NCBI GenBank assembly: GCA_947164605.1
Contig: CAMUXE010000003.1
Coordinates: 103,423 to 167,422, forward strand
DNA length: 64,000 nucleotides
From: an uncultured Lachnospiraceae bacterium
GTDB lineage: Bacteria; Bacillota; Clostridia; Lachnospirales; Lachnospiraceae
Reading direction: 5' to 3'
Within the stretch, counting starts at the first letter, position 1; the number at the start of each line of letters is the position of its first letter. Position numbers and translations under genes: made by a program. Positions 29,149 to 37,564 of this stretch are shown in pieces. The notes below the pieces were generated by a model that saw only the letters and a program-made list of their open reading frames with translations, made no database searches and was not told where the DNA came from.

Positions 29149-30441
29149 TCAACCAACTAGTAACTTAAATTTCTGAGCATCATGCTCATTATCTACACGT
29201 TTTATAACAGCACCCAATACTGTAAGCTTTCCTTCAAAATCCTCATATCCACGCTGAATGTACTCAATATCATTGATGCAAGAGAAGCCCTCTGCCGCAA
29301 GTGCAGCAATTACAAGTGCCGCGCCAGCTCTTAAATCTGGTGCATCAAGTTCTGCTCCAGTCATCTTCTCTACACCTTCTATATAGGCTGTATTGCCCTC
29401 GACCTTGATATTACATCCCATTCGATTCAGCTCTCCAACATATTTGAATCTATTTTCAAATATGCTCTCAGTAACCATGCTTGCGCCATTGGCAAGTGCA
29501 AGAACTACAGCCATCTGAGGCTGCATATCTGTTGGAAATCCAGGATATGGAAGAGTCTTAACATTGGTGCTCTTTAAATTATCAGTGCCAATTACTCTAA
29601 CCCAATCATCACCCTCAACAATCTCGCATCCAGCTTCTTGAAGCTTTGCTGACAATGACTCCAAATGCTTAGGGATTACATCTTTAACTGTAATATCGCC
29701 TCTTGTTGCAGCTGCAGCAAACATAAATGTTCCTGCTTCAATCTGATCTGGAATAATAGAATAAGTAGTTCCATGAAGTCTGCTTACACCCTTGATTCTG
29801 ATCACATCAGTACCAGCACCCTTTATGTTAGCTCCCATAGCATTAAGGAAATTAGCTACATCAACAATATGTGGTTCCTTAGCTGCATTCTCAAGGATTG
29901 TATCTCCCTCTGCGAGGCAGCTGGCAAGCATGAGATTGATTGTTGCACCAACTGTAACCACATCAAAGTAGATATGTGCACCCTTGAGAGATTCAGCCTT
30001 AGTTGAAACCATGCCATGCTCTATTTCAACTTCAGCACCAAGTGCCCTAAATCCCTTAAGATGCTGATCTATTGGTCTTGAGCCAATGTTGCATCCGCCA
30101 GGAAGTGCAACTTTAGAAGTCTTATACTTACCCAGAAGAGCTCCCAAAAGATAGTAAGAAGCTCTAATTTTTCTAATATATTCGTAATCGACAATCATAT
30201 CGCTAATGCTTCCGCCGTTAATCTGTACACAGTTGTTATATACATACTTAACTTTAGCACCAATGCCTTCGATTGCCTGTAACAATACTCTTGTATCTCG
30301 AACATTAGGTAGATTCTCAATTGTGACTGTCTCATCAGTCATTATTGCTGCAGCAAGAATTCCAAGCGCTGCATTCTTTGCGCCACCGATTGAAACCTCT
30401 CCAACCAGCTTATTTCCACCTTTAATCACATACTGTTCCAT
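29149..30441 (-). CDS. murA: UDP-N-acetylglucosamine 1-carboxyvinyltransferase
   Basis: 430 residues. Transfers enolpyruvate from PEP to UDP-GlcNAc, the first committed step of peptidoglycan synthesis. N-terminal GGNKLVGEVSIGGAKNAAL, a catalytic Cys at about residue 117 in LPGGCNIGSRPIDQH, and the IEAGTFMFAAAATRGD motif are all present. The Cys indicates fosfomycin sensitivity at the active site. A promoter at 30506-30533 and a terminator at 29071-29107 make it a single-gene unit. Confidence 0.97.
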   Translation of the reverse strand: MEQYVIKGGNKLVGEVSIGGAKNAALGILAAAIMTDETVTIENLPNVRDTRVLLQAIEGIGAKVKYVYNNCVQINGGSISDMIVDYEYIRKIRASYYLLGALLGKYKTSKVALPGGCNIGSRPIDQHLKGFRALGAEVEIEHGMVSTKAESLKGAHIYFDVVTVGATINLMLASCLAEGDTILENAAKEPHIVDVANFLNAMGANIKGAGTDVIRIKGVSRLHGTTYSIIPDQIEAGTFMFAAAATRGDITVKDVIPKHLESLSAKLQEAGCEIVEGDDWVRVIGTDNLKSTNVKTLPYPGFPTDMQPQMAVVLALANGASMVTESIFENRFKYVGELNRMGCNIKVEGNTAYIEGVEKMTGAELDAPDLRAGAALVIAALAAEGFSCINDIEYIQRGYEDFEGKLTVLGAVIKRVDNEHDAQKFKLLVG

Positions 30442-30481
30442 TTATAAATCATCCTTATGCAAGTTTTAAAACAAAATTTCC

Positions 30482-30533
30482 GATACTCCCGCAGTATCTT
30501 TCGTAATTATAGCACACATAATCTATTTGTAAA
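30482..30533 (-). promoter_or_regulatory. murA promoter and leader hairpin
   Basis: TTTACA (30533-30528) and TATAAT (30511-30506) are 16 bases apart. Immediately downstream a perfect 6-bp hairpin GATACT/AGTATC (30482-30498) lies at the start of the transcript. Confidence 0.65.
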
Positions 30534-30633
30534 GAAGCTAGTTTTCTTAAAGTTCTATATACTCCCTTTTATCCTCTTCATATTTATACTCAAAAATTCA
30601 AATTATTTGCACAGCCTATAACTAATCCTTATC

Positions 30634-30667
30634 AAAAAAAACACAGCCACCTTCTAGGTAGCTGTGT
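30634..30667 (-). terminator. rho-independent terminator of the M23 peptidase gene
   Basis: ACACAGCTACCT and AGGTGGCTGTGT (minus strand) form a 12-bp stem with one mismatch and a 3-base loop, followed by a run of eight T. Confidence 0.9.
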
Positions 30668-30687
30668 CTGCAAATGCTATTGAATTA

Positions 30688-32202
30688 TTAAATATAGCTC
30701 ATTGGGTTAACCAAAACTCCACCAATTCTGAGTTCTAAGTGAAGATGATCTCCTGTGCTATTACCAGTATTTCCAGAATAAGCAATCAACTGACCCTGAC
30801 TTACTGTGCTTCCAACTGAAACCACCATAGAACTGAGATGTGCATATCTAGTCTCAGAACCATCGCTATGTCTTATATCTACACAATAACCATAATCCGC
30901 ATACCAAGAAGCTCTTGTAACAACTCCTGAAGCTGCTGCACTAACTGCTGTTCCCGATGGAACAACTATATCTGTACCTGTATGTCCATAATTTCCATAG
31001 TTCTGTGAAACATATCCACCTGAAACAGGTCTGATATATGTAGGAGGTACGATTGTACCCACTGAAACTACCTTAGCCTTAGCTTCTTCAATAATCTGCT
31101 CGCTGACTGTGTCAACATTCATCTTATTGCCGTTGACATATGTCACATCAGCAGTAACCTTGCGTTTTCCAGTAGTTCCCTCAGAAATAACCTTGTTATC
31201 TCCCTTGTATGCTGAATCATCATCAACATACTGAGTTTCAGCCTCATAATCTTCCTCATAAGACTCTCTCTTAGTGATTATAACTGTAATCTCTGACTTT
31301 GGTACTGTAACTGTAATTTCCTGGCCAGGAATGATGATAGAAGTCTCTGTGAGACCAGGATTCATCGAAAGCAGGTCAGAAATTTTTAAATTATAGTTAG
31401 ATGCAATCTTAGATAAAGTATCGCCCTCGACAACCACATGACTTGTCTTGGCTTCCTTTTCCTTAGTAATCTCTTCGTAAGCTCTCTCAACACTCATAAG
31501 GCTGGCGTTTGTTGATGGAGTCTCCTCTACAGAGATAGACTCAACAAAGGAAATAGAACTAATTCCGTTGCCTTCAACCTTCTTTCCATCTGAGCTGTCT
31601 ACACTAGCGCCGTCGATTGCTGCTGCAACGATATTTCTCTCAACGCTATCAACCTGAGCCTTGGCAACTTCAATACTGTGAGTTCCAAGTGTCTCATCGT
31701 TATCTGTAAGCTTTACGCTAAACTGCTTATCTGTGTCATACTTAGCAGTAATTCTCTGCATAAGTTCAATTACATCATCCTTAGATGCAAGTGTATAAGC
31801 ATTGTCTCCAACCTTGATTGTGTAAGCTGTCTGCTTGTTCTTATCAACAACTGAAGAGAAAAGTGTTGAGTAAATTGAATCCTCAAGTTCCTTCTCTGAC
31901 ATCTTTACAGACACAAGATTTGACTCTTCGACAACATTGATATTGTTGTCAATATAAACTATATCTGAATACTCCTTGCTAAATCTGAGTCTTGCATTGG
32001 CAATTGCCTGCTCTGCATCCTCTCTTGAATTAGCAGATCCTATTTGTTCCCCATCATATATTACGCTATAATATCCAACCTCATTTTTAAGCAATTTCTT
32101 ATCAGCAAACGGAATTACAACAATGCTAGCCAAACCAGCACATGTTAATCCAGCCACAAGAGTGAGCTTCATTCGTCTGCTATATTGCGATAAGTGTAAC
32201 AT
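30688..32202 (-). CDS. LysM-G5-M23 cell-wall endopeptidase
   Basis: 504 residues. An N-terminal membrane or signal helix (about 11-28) is followed by a repeat-like region, a LysM domain (about 257-302, HVVVEGDTLSKIASNYNL), a G5 domain (about 318-385) and a C-terminal M23 peptidase (about 395-504). M23 motifs GHTGTDIVVPSGT and HLHLELR supply the zinc ligands. It should bind peptidoglycan through LysM and cut peptide cross-links. GGAGG stands 10 bases before the ATG. Three tandem TGTAAC-type half sites upstream match the WalR autolysin box. Confidence 0.94.
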   Translation of the reverse strand: MLHLSQYSRRMKLTLVAGLTCAGLASIVVIPFADKKLLKNEVGYYSVIYDGEQIGSANSREDAEQAIANARLRFSKEYSDIVYIDNNINVVEESNLVSVKMSEKELEDSIYSTLFSSVVDKNKQTAYTIKVGDNAYTLASKDDVIELMQRITAKYDTDKQFSVKLTDNDETLGTHSIEVAKAQVDSVERNIVAAAIDGASVDSSDGKKVEGNGISSISFVESISVEETPSTNASLMSVERAYEEITKEKEAKTSHVVVEGDTLSKIASNYNLKISDLLSMNPGLTETSIIIPGQEITVTVPKSEITVIITKRESYEEDYEAETQYVDDDSAYKGDNKVISEGTTGKRKVTADVTYVNGNKMNVDTVSEQIIEEAKAKVVSVGTIVPPTYIRPVSGGYVSQNYGNYGHTGTDIVVPSGTAVSAAASGVVTRASWYADYGYCVDIRHSDGSETRYAHLSSMVVSVGSTVSQGQLIAYSGNTGNSTGDHLHLELRIGGVLVNPMSYI

Positions 32203-32248
32203 TTAGTAATTACCTCCAAAATCTCAGTAAACCTGGTGACGAATAATA

Positions 32249-32276
32249 CGTAACTTTTATGTAACATTTTTGTAAC
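32249..32276. promoter_or_regulatory. triple WalR-like box upstream of the M23 peptidase
   Basis: CGTAAC-N5-TGTAAC-N5-TGTAAC on the plus strand, at 32249, 32260 and 32271, has a strict 11-base period. The last two copies match the published WalR/YycF consensus TGTWAH-N5-TGTWAH exactly. Confidence 0.6.
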
Positions 32277-32282
32277 AATGAC

Positions 32283-32311
32283 ATACTACCATTTACTAAA
32301 ATTTTTGTAAA
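32283..32311 (-). promoter_or_regulatory. candidate promoter of the M23 peptidase gene
   Basis: TTTACA (32311-32306) and TAGTAT (32288-32283) are 17 bases apart. The WalR-like box lies just downstream, around the start site; a second -10-like TATTAT lies beyond the box, so activation from an alternative promoter is also possible. Confidence 0.45.
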
Positions 32312-32343
32312 GTCTAAAAATGTGAACTTTTAACGAATATTTG

Positions 32344-32916
32344 TCATTTTTTCTTGCGTTTCTTTACAGAATAGCCAAATTTGCCAATACAGGCTCCCAA
32401 TTCATAATATTCTCCATGAGAATATGCAACTAAATTTGCCTTATCAAGTCGAAGTCCACCTTTTTCATCCAAGAGTTCTTCGTCGACCACAACATTGACT
32501 ACCTCAGCAATGAACATATCATGAGAGCCAAGCTCTACAATTTTTTTCACCTTGCAGACAATATTTACTGGACATTCCTCAATTCCCGGACAAGACACCT
32601 GAGGCATCTCAATCTCATGCAAGTTTGTCTCCTTAAATTTATCTATATCTCTTCCAGACTTTACACCACACAAGTCAGCTGCTCTGACAGTCTTTTTCGT
32701 GGTGAGATTGATAACAAACTCCTTAGTCTCCTCCAAAATCTTATGACTATATCTGGATTTCCTCACTGATATTGACACCATTGCCGGATCAGAGCATATT
32801 GTGCCCGCCCAGGCCAGGGTTATAATATTGGCTTTTTCGCCCTCTCTTTTACACGTAACCATAACAGCTGGTACCGGATAGAGCATATTTCCTGCTCTCC
32901 AAACCTGTCTTGCCAT
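32344..32916 (-). CDS. flavin reductase-like FMN-binding protein
   Basis: 190 residues. The N-terminus carries YPVPAVMVTCKREGEKANIITLAW, the FMN-binding opening of the flavin-reductase-like family, followed by SVRKSRYSHKIL and a late HYELGACIGKFGYS segment. Such proteins reduce or carry FMN; in strict anaerobes they are often flavoredoxins. It ends with a Lys-rich tail. No clear partner gene lies next to it, so its electron donor and acceptor are unknown. Confidence 0.88.
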   Translation of the reverse strand: MARQVWRAGNMLYPVPAVMVTCKREGEKANIITLAWAGTICSDPAMVSISVRKSRYSHKILEETKEFVINLTTKKTVRAADLCGVKSGRDIDKFKETNLHEIEMPQVSCPGIEECPVNIVCKVKKIVELGSHDMFIAEVVNVVVDEELLDEKGGLRLDKANLVAYSHGEYYELGACIGKFGYSVKKRKKK

Positions 32917-32971
32917 AAAACCTCCACAACTAAACCTAAATATGCCAGCCTTCGGCTGCTAATCATCAAGA

Positions 32972-33005
32972 AAGGCTGGCTATCATTTTCTTGATAACCA
33001 GCCTT
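32972..33005 (-). terminator. hairpin after the Q/P-rich membrane protein gene
   Basis: AAGGCTGGTTATCA and TGATAGCCAGCCTT pair over 14 positions with one mismatch, loop AGAAAA, then TCTT. A third copy of the stem sequence (GCCAGCC..GGCTG) lies at 32944-32958, so alternative folds are possible. Confidence 0.65.
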
Positions 33006-33068
33006 ATTGATTAAAGCATTTTTATGTCTTTTCAGTCAATCTCTGACTCTAGATTGCTGCTTATATTA

Positions 33069-33830
33069 TTACATTAATAAACCTAATATTGTGTTTGCAA
33101 CAGCTACTACTAAAGCAGTAAGTGCATAACAGATAGGAGTCTTATTCTCATCCTTAACTGCAGTGCGGACACCTATGAAAAGGCAGAAGTATGTATAAGC
33201 CTCAACAAATGCTCTGCACCATCCAGACAATCTTGAGAAGAAAGCACCAGGAATTCTTACAAGGAAGAATGAGATAATTGAAAATGGCACAAGAAAGATA
33301 ACGCTGATTGTAGCAATTGCGAATCCCTGAGCATAAGTCACACCTGCATCCTTCTTAAAGAGATCAGCTATAACCTTGATCATAAGGCCTAATACTGCTG
33401 CAGTAACTATAGCTGTTACAAATGTCATAACAAAGCTTGTGAATATTTTACCTGCACTGTAGCCATAAACTGACTCGCTTCCATACATGATGTCTGTAAG
33501 GCTGAGTGATCTATGATTGAAGTTGTAAAGAAGCTTTCCAAACAAATCTAAAAATGCAGATACTAAAGCAAGGATAGCAACTGTTATGCAAGACTCCATG
33601 ATACTTGCCTTGTTAACATAGTTTGCTACGGCCTGAGCTGGGGTAGTAAAAATCCCCTTTACCAATTCAATAACATTACTTGCCTGAGCCTGCTTTGGCT
33701 GTGCCTGCTGTGGTGCTGCCTGCTGTGGTGCTGCCTGCTGAACCTGTGGTTGTGGTGCTGCCTGCTGAACCTGTGATTGTGGTGCTGCCTGCTGTGGCTG
33801 GTTGTTAGCAATCTTGTCGAAATCGTCCAT
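33069..33830 (-). CDS. membrane protein with Gln/Ala/Pro-rich N-terminal repeats
   Basis: 253 residues from ATG 33830, which has GGAG 9 bases upstream; an ATG at 33848 lies inside that site. The first about 55 residues are repeats of QQAAPQ type. Five hydrophobic segments follow (about 75-250), resembling Yip1/DUF1282-like small membrane proteins. No catalytic motif is visible. It is divergent from the phosphofructokinase gene. Function unknown; the low-complexity head probably extends into the cytoplasm. Confidence 0.75.
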   Translation of the reverse strand: MDDFDKIANNQPQQAAPQSQVQQAAPQPQVQQAAPQQAAPQQAQPKQAQASNVIELVKGIFTTPAQAVANYVNKASIMESCITVAILALVSAFLDLFGKLLYNFNHRSLSLTDIMYGSESVYGYSAGKIFTSFVMTFVTAIVTAAVLGLMIKVIADLFKKDAGVTYAQGFAIATISVIFLVPFSIISFFLVRIPGAFFSRLSGWCRAFVEAYTYFCLFIGVRTAVKDENKTPICYALTALVVAVANTILGLLM

Positions 33831-34011
33831 ATTTAAACTCTCCTTCATATTATTAAAAATTTGAGATTTTTATAAAAAATCATTTTGAATTCTAGCATGA
33901 ATTTGTATTTTTTTCAAGTTGTCAAGCTTTTCTTATTTTTAAGTTCAGCTAGAATTATCATATTTCAGGTCACATTAGGGTTCACTTATTCAATTTTCTT
34001 TAATTGCTAAG

Positions 34012-34040
34012 TTGTTAAATAAATATAAATATGCTAAAAT
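34012..34040 (+). promoter_or_regulatory. promoter of the PPi-phosphofructokinase gene
   Basis: TTGTTA (34012-34017) and TAAAAT (34035-34040) are 17 bases apart, and a TG dinucleotide gives an extended -10. Transcription should start near 34047. Confidence 0.65.
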
Positions 34041-34057
34041 GCGAGTAAGTATCACTA

Positions 34058-34107
34058 GGTCTGTAAACTTGCGCTGAGTTCAGACATTTAAAATATTAAG
34101 CAGCGCA
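34058..34107 (+). promoter_or_regulatory. leader with two mutually exclusive stems before the phosphofructokinase gene
   Basis: GTCTG (34059-34063) can pair with CAGAC (34081-34085), enclosing TGCGCTG (34070-34076). That same TGCGCTG can instead pair with CAGCGCA (34101-34107), which ends six bases before the GAGGAG ribosome binding site. Confidence 0.4.
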
Positions 34108-34121
34108 GAAATGAGGAGTAT

Positions 34122-35348
34122 ATGTTTGGTAATGTAATTGTTGGGCAGTCAGGGGGCCCTACAGCAGTTATTAATGCAAGTCTTGCAGGTGTTATTAAGA
34201 CAGCAAGAGACAGAGGTGCAGAAAAGGTATATGGAATGAGACATGGCATCAAAGGCCTTCTTGATCATAATTATGTAGATCTTTCTGAGCTTGCAGACTC
34301 TGATATGGAAATTGATCTCTTAAAGAGAACTCCATCTTCATATCTTGGATCTTGCCGTTTCAAGCTCCCAGAGATCAGTGATGATCGTGAGACATATGAA
34401 AAGATTTTCAAGATTCTTGATGAGTTAAATATTAAGTGTTTCTTCTATATTGGTGGCAATGATTCAATGGACACAATCAAGAAGCTTTCTGATTACGCCC
34501 TTATCATCAACAGCGACATCAAGTTTATGGGGGTTCCAAAAACTATCGATAACGATTTAGCTGTAACAGACCACACACCTGGTTATGGTTCAGCTGCTAA
34601 GTTCATTGCATCTACTATGAAAGAAATCATCCGCGATGGACTTGTTTATGACTATCCTACAATCACAATCGTTGAGATTATGGGACGTAATGCTGGTTGG
34701 CTTACAGCTGCTGCTGCACTCTCTAAGGGTGAGGATTGTGAAGGCGTTGATATGCTCTTCCTTCCAGAAAAGGTATTTGATATCGACCACTTTATGAGCA
34801 GAGTTAAGGAGCAGGCTGAATCCGGCAAATCTATGGTCATCGCAATTTCTGAAGGTATCAGAGTTATGGATGGCAGATACGTATTCGAGTTATCAGACCA
34901 CGTTGAGTTCGTCGATGCATTCGGTCACAAGCAGTTAGCTGGTTCTGCTAAGTTCCTCGCAAACAAGATTGGTGCTGAACTCGGCATCAAGACAAGAGCT
35001 ATCGAACTTTCAACATTACAGAGATGTGCCGCTCACATGGCATCAAGAACAGATATCACGGAAGCTTACAATGTTGGTGGAGCTGCTGTAAAAGCTGCAT
35101 TTGACGGAGAGTCAGGTAAGGTTGTAGTAATCAAGAGAATTTCTGATGACCCATACATGAGCATCACAGAGACTCACGATGTACACCAGATTGCTAATGT
35201 AGAGAAGAAGGTTCCACTTGAGTGGATTACAGAGGACGATTTCGTAACTGACGATCTCATCCACTACATCAGACCACTCATCCAGGCTGAGCTTTCACCA
35301 ATCATGATCAACGGACTTCCAAGACACCTCAATTGCGATCTTAGATAA
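34122..35348 (+). CDS. pfp: pyrophosphate-dependent 6-phosphofructokinase
   Basis: 408 residues. Phosphorylates fructose-6-phosphate in glycolysis. Substrate-binding motifs SGGPTAVINAS and PKTIDNDL are clear. At the two positions that separate ATP from pyrophosphate users the protein has Asp114 (GGNDS, where ATP enzymes have GGDGS) and Lys140 (PKTIDND, where ATP enzymes have PGTIDND). This is the signature of PPi-dependent enzymes, so the reaction is probably reversible. GAGGAGT lies just upstream of the ATG. It is followed after one base by a small conserved gene. Confidence 0.92.
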   Translation: MFGNVIVGQSGGPTAVINASLAGVIKTARDRGAEKVYGMRHGIKGLLDHNYVDLSELADSDMEIDLLKRTPSSYLGSCRFKLPEISDDRETYEKIFKILDELNIKCFFYIGGNDSMDTIKKLSDYALIINSDIKFMGVPKTIDNDLAVTDHTPGYGSAAKFIASTMKEIIRDGLVYDYPTITIVEIMGRNAGWLTAAAALSKGEDCEGVDMLFLPEKVFDIDHFMSRVKEQAESGKSMVIAISEGIRVMDGRYVFELSDHVEFVDAFGHKQLAGSAKFLANKIGAELGIKTRAIELSTLQRCAAHMASRTDITEAYNVGGAAVKAAFDGESGKVVVIKRISDDPYMSITETHDVHQIANVEKKVPLEWITEDDFVTDDLIHYIRPLIQAELSPIMINGLPRHLNCDLR

Positions 35349-35349
35349 T

Positions 35350-35619
35350 ATGTTTAGATTATGGTGTAAAATATTTGACTCAGGCAAGCATCTGGTAAAG
35401 GACATAACTATTGAGGATGACTCAGACCTTAACAGGACTAAAAAAATCTTCAACGCTATCAGTAAAGCCTGCATTGAGTTTGATTTAAGTGAGCCAATAT
35501 GGCTTGATTCAAATGTACGCACCTTCCAGAGATATTCAAAGGTAAGATTTAACCAGGACAACTTTCTTGATTCTATCGATTTTGACTACATGGAAGTTGA
35601 TGTAATTGAAGAAGATTAA
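35350..35619 (+). CDS. small conserved protein coupled to the phosphofructokinase gene
   Basis: 89 residues, acidic and soluble, with no membrane segment or metal motif. The ATG lies one base after the pfp stop (TAATATG), so translation is probably coupled. The central PIWLDSNVRTFQR and the C-terminal FDYMEVDVIEED segments resemble an uncharacterised small family I associate with Lachnospiraceae. A strong terminator follows at once. It may modulate or accompany sugar metabolism, but function is unknown. Confidence 0.75.
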   Translation: MFRLWCKIFDSGKHLVKDITIEDDSDLNRTKKIFNAISKACIEFDLSEPIWLDSNVRTFQRYSKVRFNQDNFLDSIDFDYMEVDVIEED

Positions 35620-35623
35620 AAAT

Positions 35624-35690
35624 AGCCCTTTATGCCTTGCATCAGTGATAGATATCACACTTGCATTGACATAGAGGGCTTAATTTTTTT
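35624..35690 (+). terminator. long terminator after the pfp operon
   Basis: Outer arms GCCCTTTATG and CATAGAGGGC pair with one mismatch; an inner perfect GTGATA/TATCAC hairpin sits inside. A run of T from 35683 follows. The convergent ECF gene ends beyond it. Confidence 0.8.
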
Positions 35691-35712
35691 AATAAAGAGC
35701 CTAATTCAAGAC

Positions 35713-36267
35713 TCAATCCTGCATTGTCTTTTCGTAAATCTTTTTCAAACCAAACTTATAAACCAAAAGGACAGCTCCTACAGCTCCTATTGTACCTTGT
35801 GCTAATTCATAAGGAATCTTCATAATTGCATAGGCAAATGTAGAGTAGACGAAAGTTTTTCCAAGGAAATAACCCACATTGGTGATTACAATTCCCAGGA
35901 CAAGGCCCAAGAAAGTGGCCAGCTTAGGATGCTTCTTTAAAACATTATGGCTACAGTAAGAAGCCACAAAAGCTTGAAAGCCATGAACAAAGAGCGAAAC
36001 AAACATAGGCGCTGGATAAAAGATTAAGTCTCCAAGGAAAGCACCAACTCCTCCGGCAATCATAGCGCTTGTCGGATCCAGCAAAAGTGCCGCTGTAAAA
36101 ATAATTATGTCACACAGATAAAGATGACCACCAGGTACAGGCACACCGAAAGAACTGAGTGCTATATTCATACACATAAAAAGGCCTACCATACATATCT
36201 TCTTTGTCGACCATTTCTGATAAGTCATATTCTTAACTCCTGTTTGGATATATTTAGCATCTCTCAT
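35713..36267 (-). CDS. ECF transporter S component, substrate unknown
   Basis: 184 residues, six membrane segments. The LSSFGVPVPGGHLYLCDIIIFTAALLL and GGVGAFLGDLIFYPAPMF segments fit small-molecule ECF S subunits of the DUF1393/YpdP-like branch. It would bind a vitamin or nucleobase-like compound and share the ECF energising module encoded elsewhere. Two starts, ATG 36267 and ATG 36228, each have a good GGAG site 8 bases upstream; the longer form adds 13 residues. It is divergent from a MocR regulator, which may control it. Confidence 0.8.
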   Translation of the reverse strand: MRDAKYIQTGVKNMTYQKWSTKKICMVGLFMCMNIALSSFGVPVPGGHLYLCDIIIFTAALLLDPTSAMIAGGVGAFLGDLIFYPAPMFVSLFVHGFQAFVASYCSHNVLKKHPKLATFLGLVLGIVITNVGYFLGKTFVYSTFAYAIMKIPYELAQGTIGAVGAVLLVYKFGLKKIYEKTMQD

Positions 36268-36382
36268 ATAAAAATCTCCTCAAAAAAAAATACGCAATTG
36301 CTATGTTCTGTATTATAATGAGTATGTTGGCATTAAATAATTATCAATTTTGAATTATTTTATATAACCAGAAGGAGTTTAT

Positions 36383-37513
36383 ATGATAAAAGAAAAAAAG
36401 AAACCTGCCTATCTGACTATCTATCAAGATTTACGCAATTCAATAATAAACAAAATGTATAGCTATGGCCAAAAGTTGCCCTCAAAGCGCACTCTTGCAG
36501 ATGAAACTGCAAGCAGCGTTATCACTGTAGAACACGCCTATTCCCTGCTAGAAGAGGAAGGTTTCATAGAAGCCAGAGAGCGTTCAGGCTACTATGTAAT
36601 CTACAATGAGAGCGAAAATATTAATTCAGATTTTGACTATAAAAGAGACAAGTTATCAAAAGACGAGTCCGTCCAGTCTCTGACCACCGCAGATCCAATC
36701 CCTAATACAGCTTCGTCTCTTAGCGACTCGGATTTGTCAAAACTCTTCCCTTACTCCTCTTATGCCAAAACTGTTCGCCGCGTTCTAGCTGATTATGAGG
36801 ATCTTCTTTTGAGCAAATCACCTAATAACGGGCTAGCTCTCTTAAGAGAGGCTATATCAACCTATTTAGGAAGAGTTAGAGGTATTGATGTATCAAGTCA
36901 GCAAATAATAATCAGCTCAGGAGCCGAAGCTCTCTATGGTCTTATAGCCCAATATCTTGGCAAAGATCAGACAATGGCCCTAGAGGACCCTTCTTACGAG
37001 CAGATAAGAAAAGTTTACAAGTCCCACGGACTCAAGCTTGAATACTTATCTATGGGAAAGGATGGCATCAAAAGCCAGGCCCTCAACTCAAGTATAGCCT
37101 GTGCCCTTCATGTAACTCCCGTAAATTCTTACCCGAGTGGCATCACTGCCCCAGCCAGCAAAAGATATGAATATATAGCTTGGGCTCATAAAAGAGGCAG
37201 TTTAATCATTGAAGATGACTTCGACTCTGAGTTCTCATCTCCAACAAGAGTCCTAAATACCTTATTTTCACTAGATCCAAACAATTCAGTTTTTTACATA
37301 AATACTTTTTCAAGAACCATAGCCCCCTCAACCAGGGTTGGTTATATGATAATTCCTAAGAATCTATGTCAGGATTTCAACCAAAGACTGGGCTTTTATT
37401 CTTGCTCAGTGCCAGTGTTTGATCAGTTAATCATTGCTGAATTCATAAGAAATGGCGACTTTGAACGCCATATAAACAAGGTCAGAAGACACATAAAGGC
37501 TGCAGAAAGTTAA
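36383..37513 (+). CDS. MocR-type (GntR/aminotransferase) regulator, C-terminally truncated
   Basis: 376 residues; family members usually have about 450-480. The GntR winged helix (about 8-75, LPSKRTLADETASSVITVEHAYSLLEEEGF) is followed by a fold type I aminotransferase-like domain with IIEDDFDSEF and a PLP-lysine region NTFSRTIAPSTRVGYM, although the usual SFSK Lys position appears as SR. The reading frame ends inside its own terminator hairpin, so about 80-100 C-terminal residues are missing. It is divergent from the ECF gene. Possibly non-functional. Confidence 0.75.
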   Translation: MIKEKKKPAYLTIYQDLRNSIINKMYSYGQKLPSKRTLADETASSVITVEHAYSLLEEEGFIEARERSGYYVIYNESENINSDFDYKRDKLSKDESVQSLTTADPIPNTASSLSDSDLSKLFPYSSYAKTVRRVLADYEDLLLSKSPNNGLALLREAISTYLGRVRGIDVSSQQIIISSGAEALYGLIAQYLGKDQTMALEDPSYEQIRKVYKSHGLKLEYLSMGKDGIKSQALNSSIACALHVTPVNSYPSGITAPASKRYEYIAWAHKRGSLIIEDDFDSEFSSPTRVLNTLFSLDPNNSVFYINTFSRTIAPSTRVGYMIIPKNLCQDFNQRLGFYSCSVPVFDQLIIAEFIRNGDFERHINKVRRHIKAAES

Positions 37514-37532
37514 CCCTTCTGCAGCCTTCTTT
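37496..37532. terminator. bidirectional terminator overlapping the MocR stop codon
   Basis: AAGGCTGCAGAA (37496-37507) and TTCTGCAGCCTT (37517-37528) form a perfect 12-bp stem. The TAA of the MocR frame (37511-37513) lies in the loop. T-rich sequence follows on the plus side; the convergent pgi gene ends at 37565. Confidence 0.9.
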
Positions 37533-37564
37533 TAATTATATTATGATCATTTCAAAGTCTTAAA

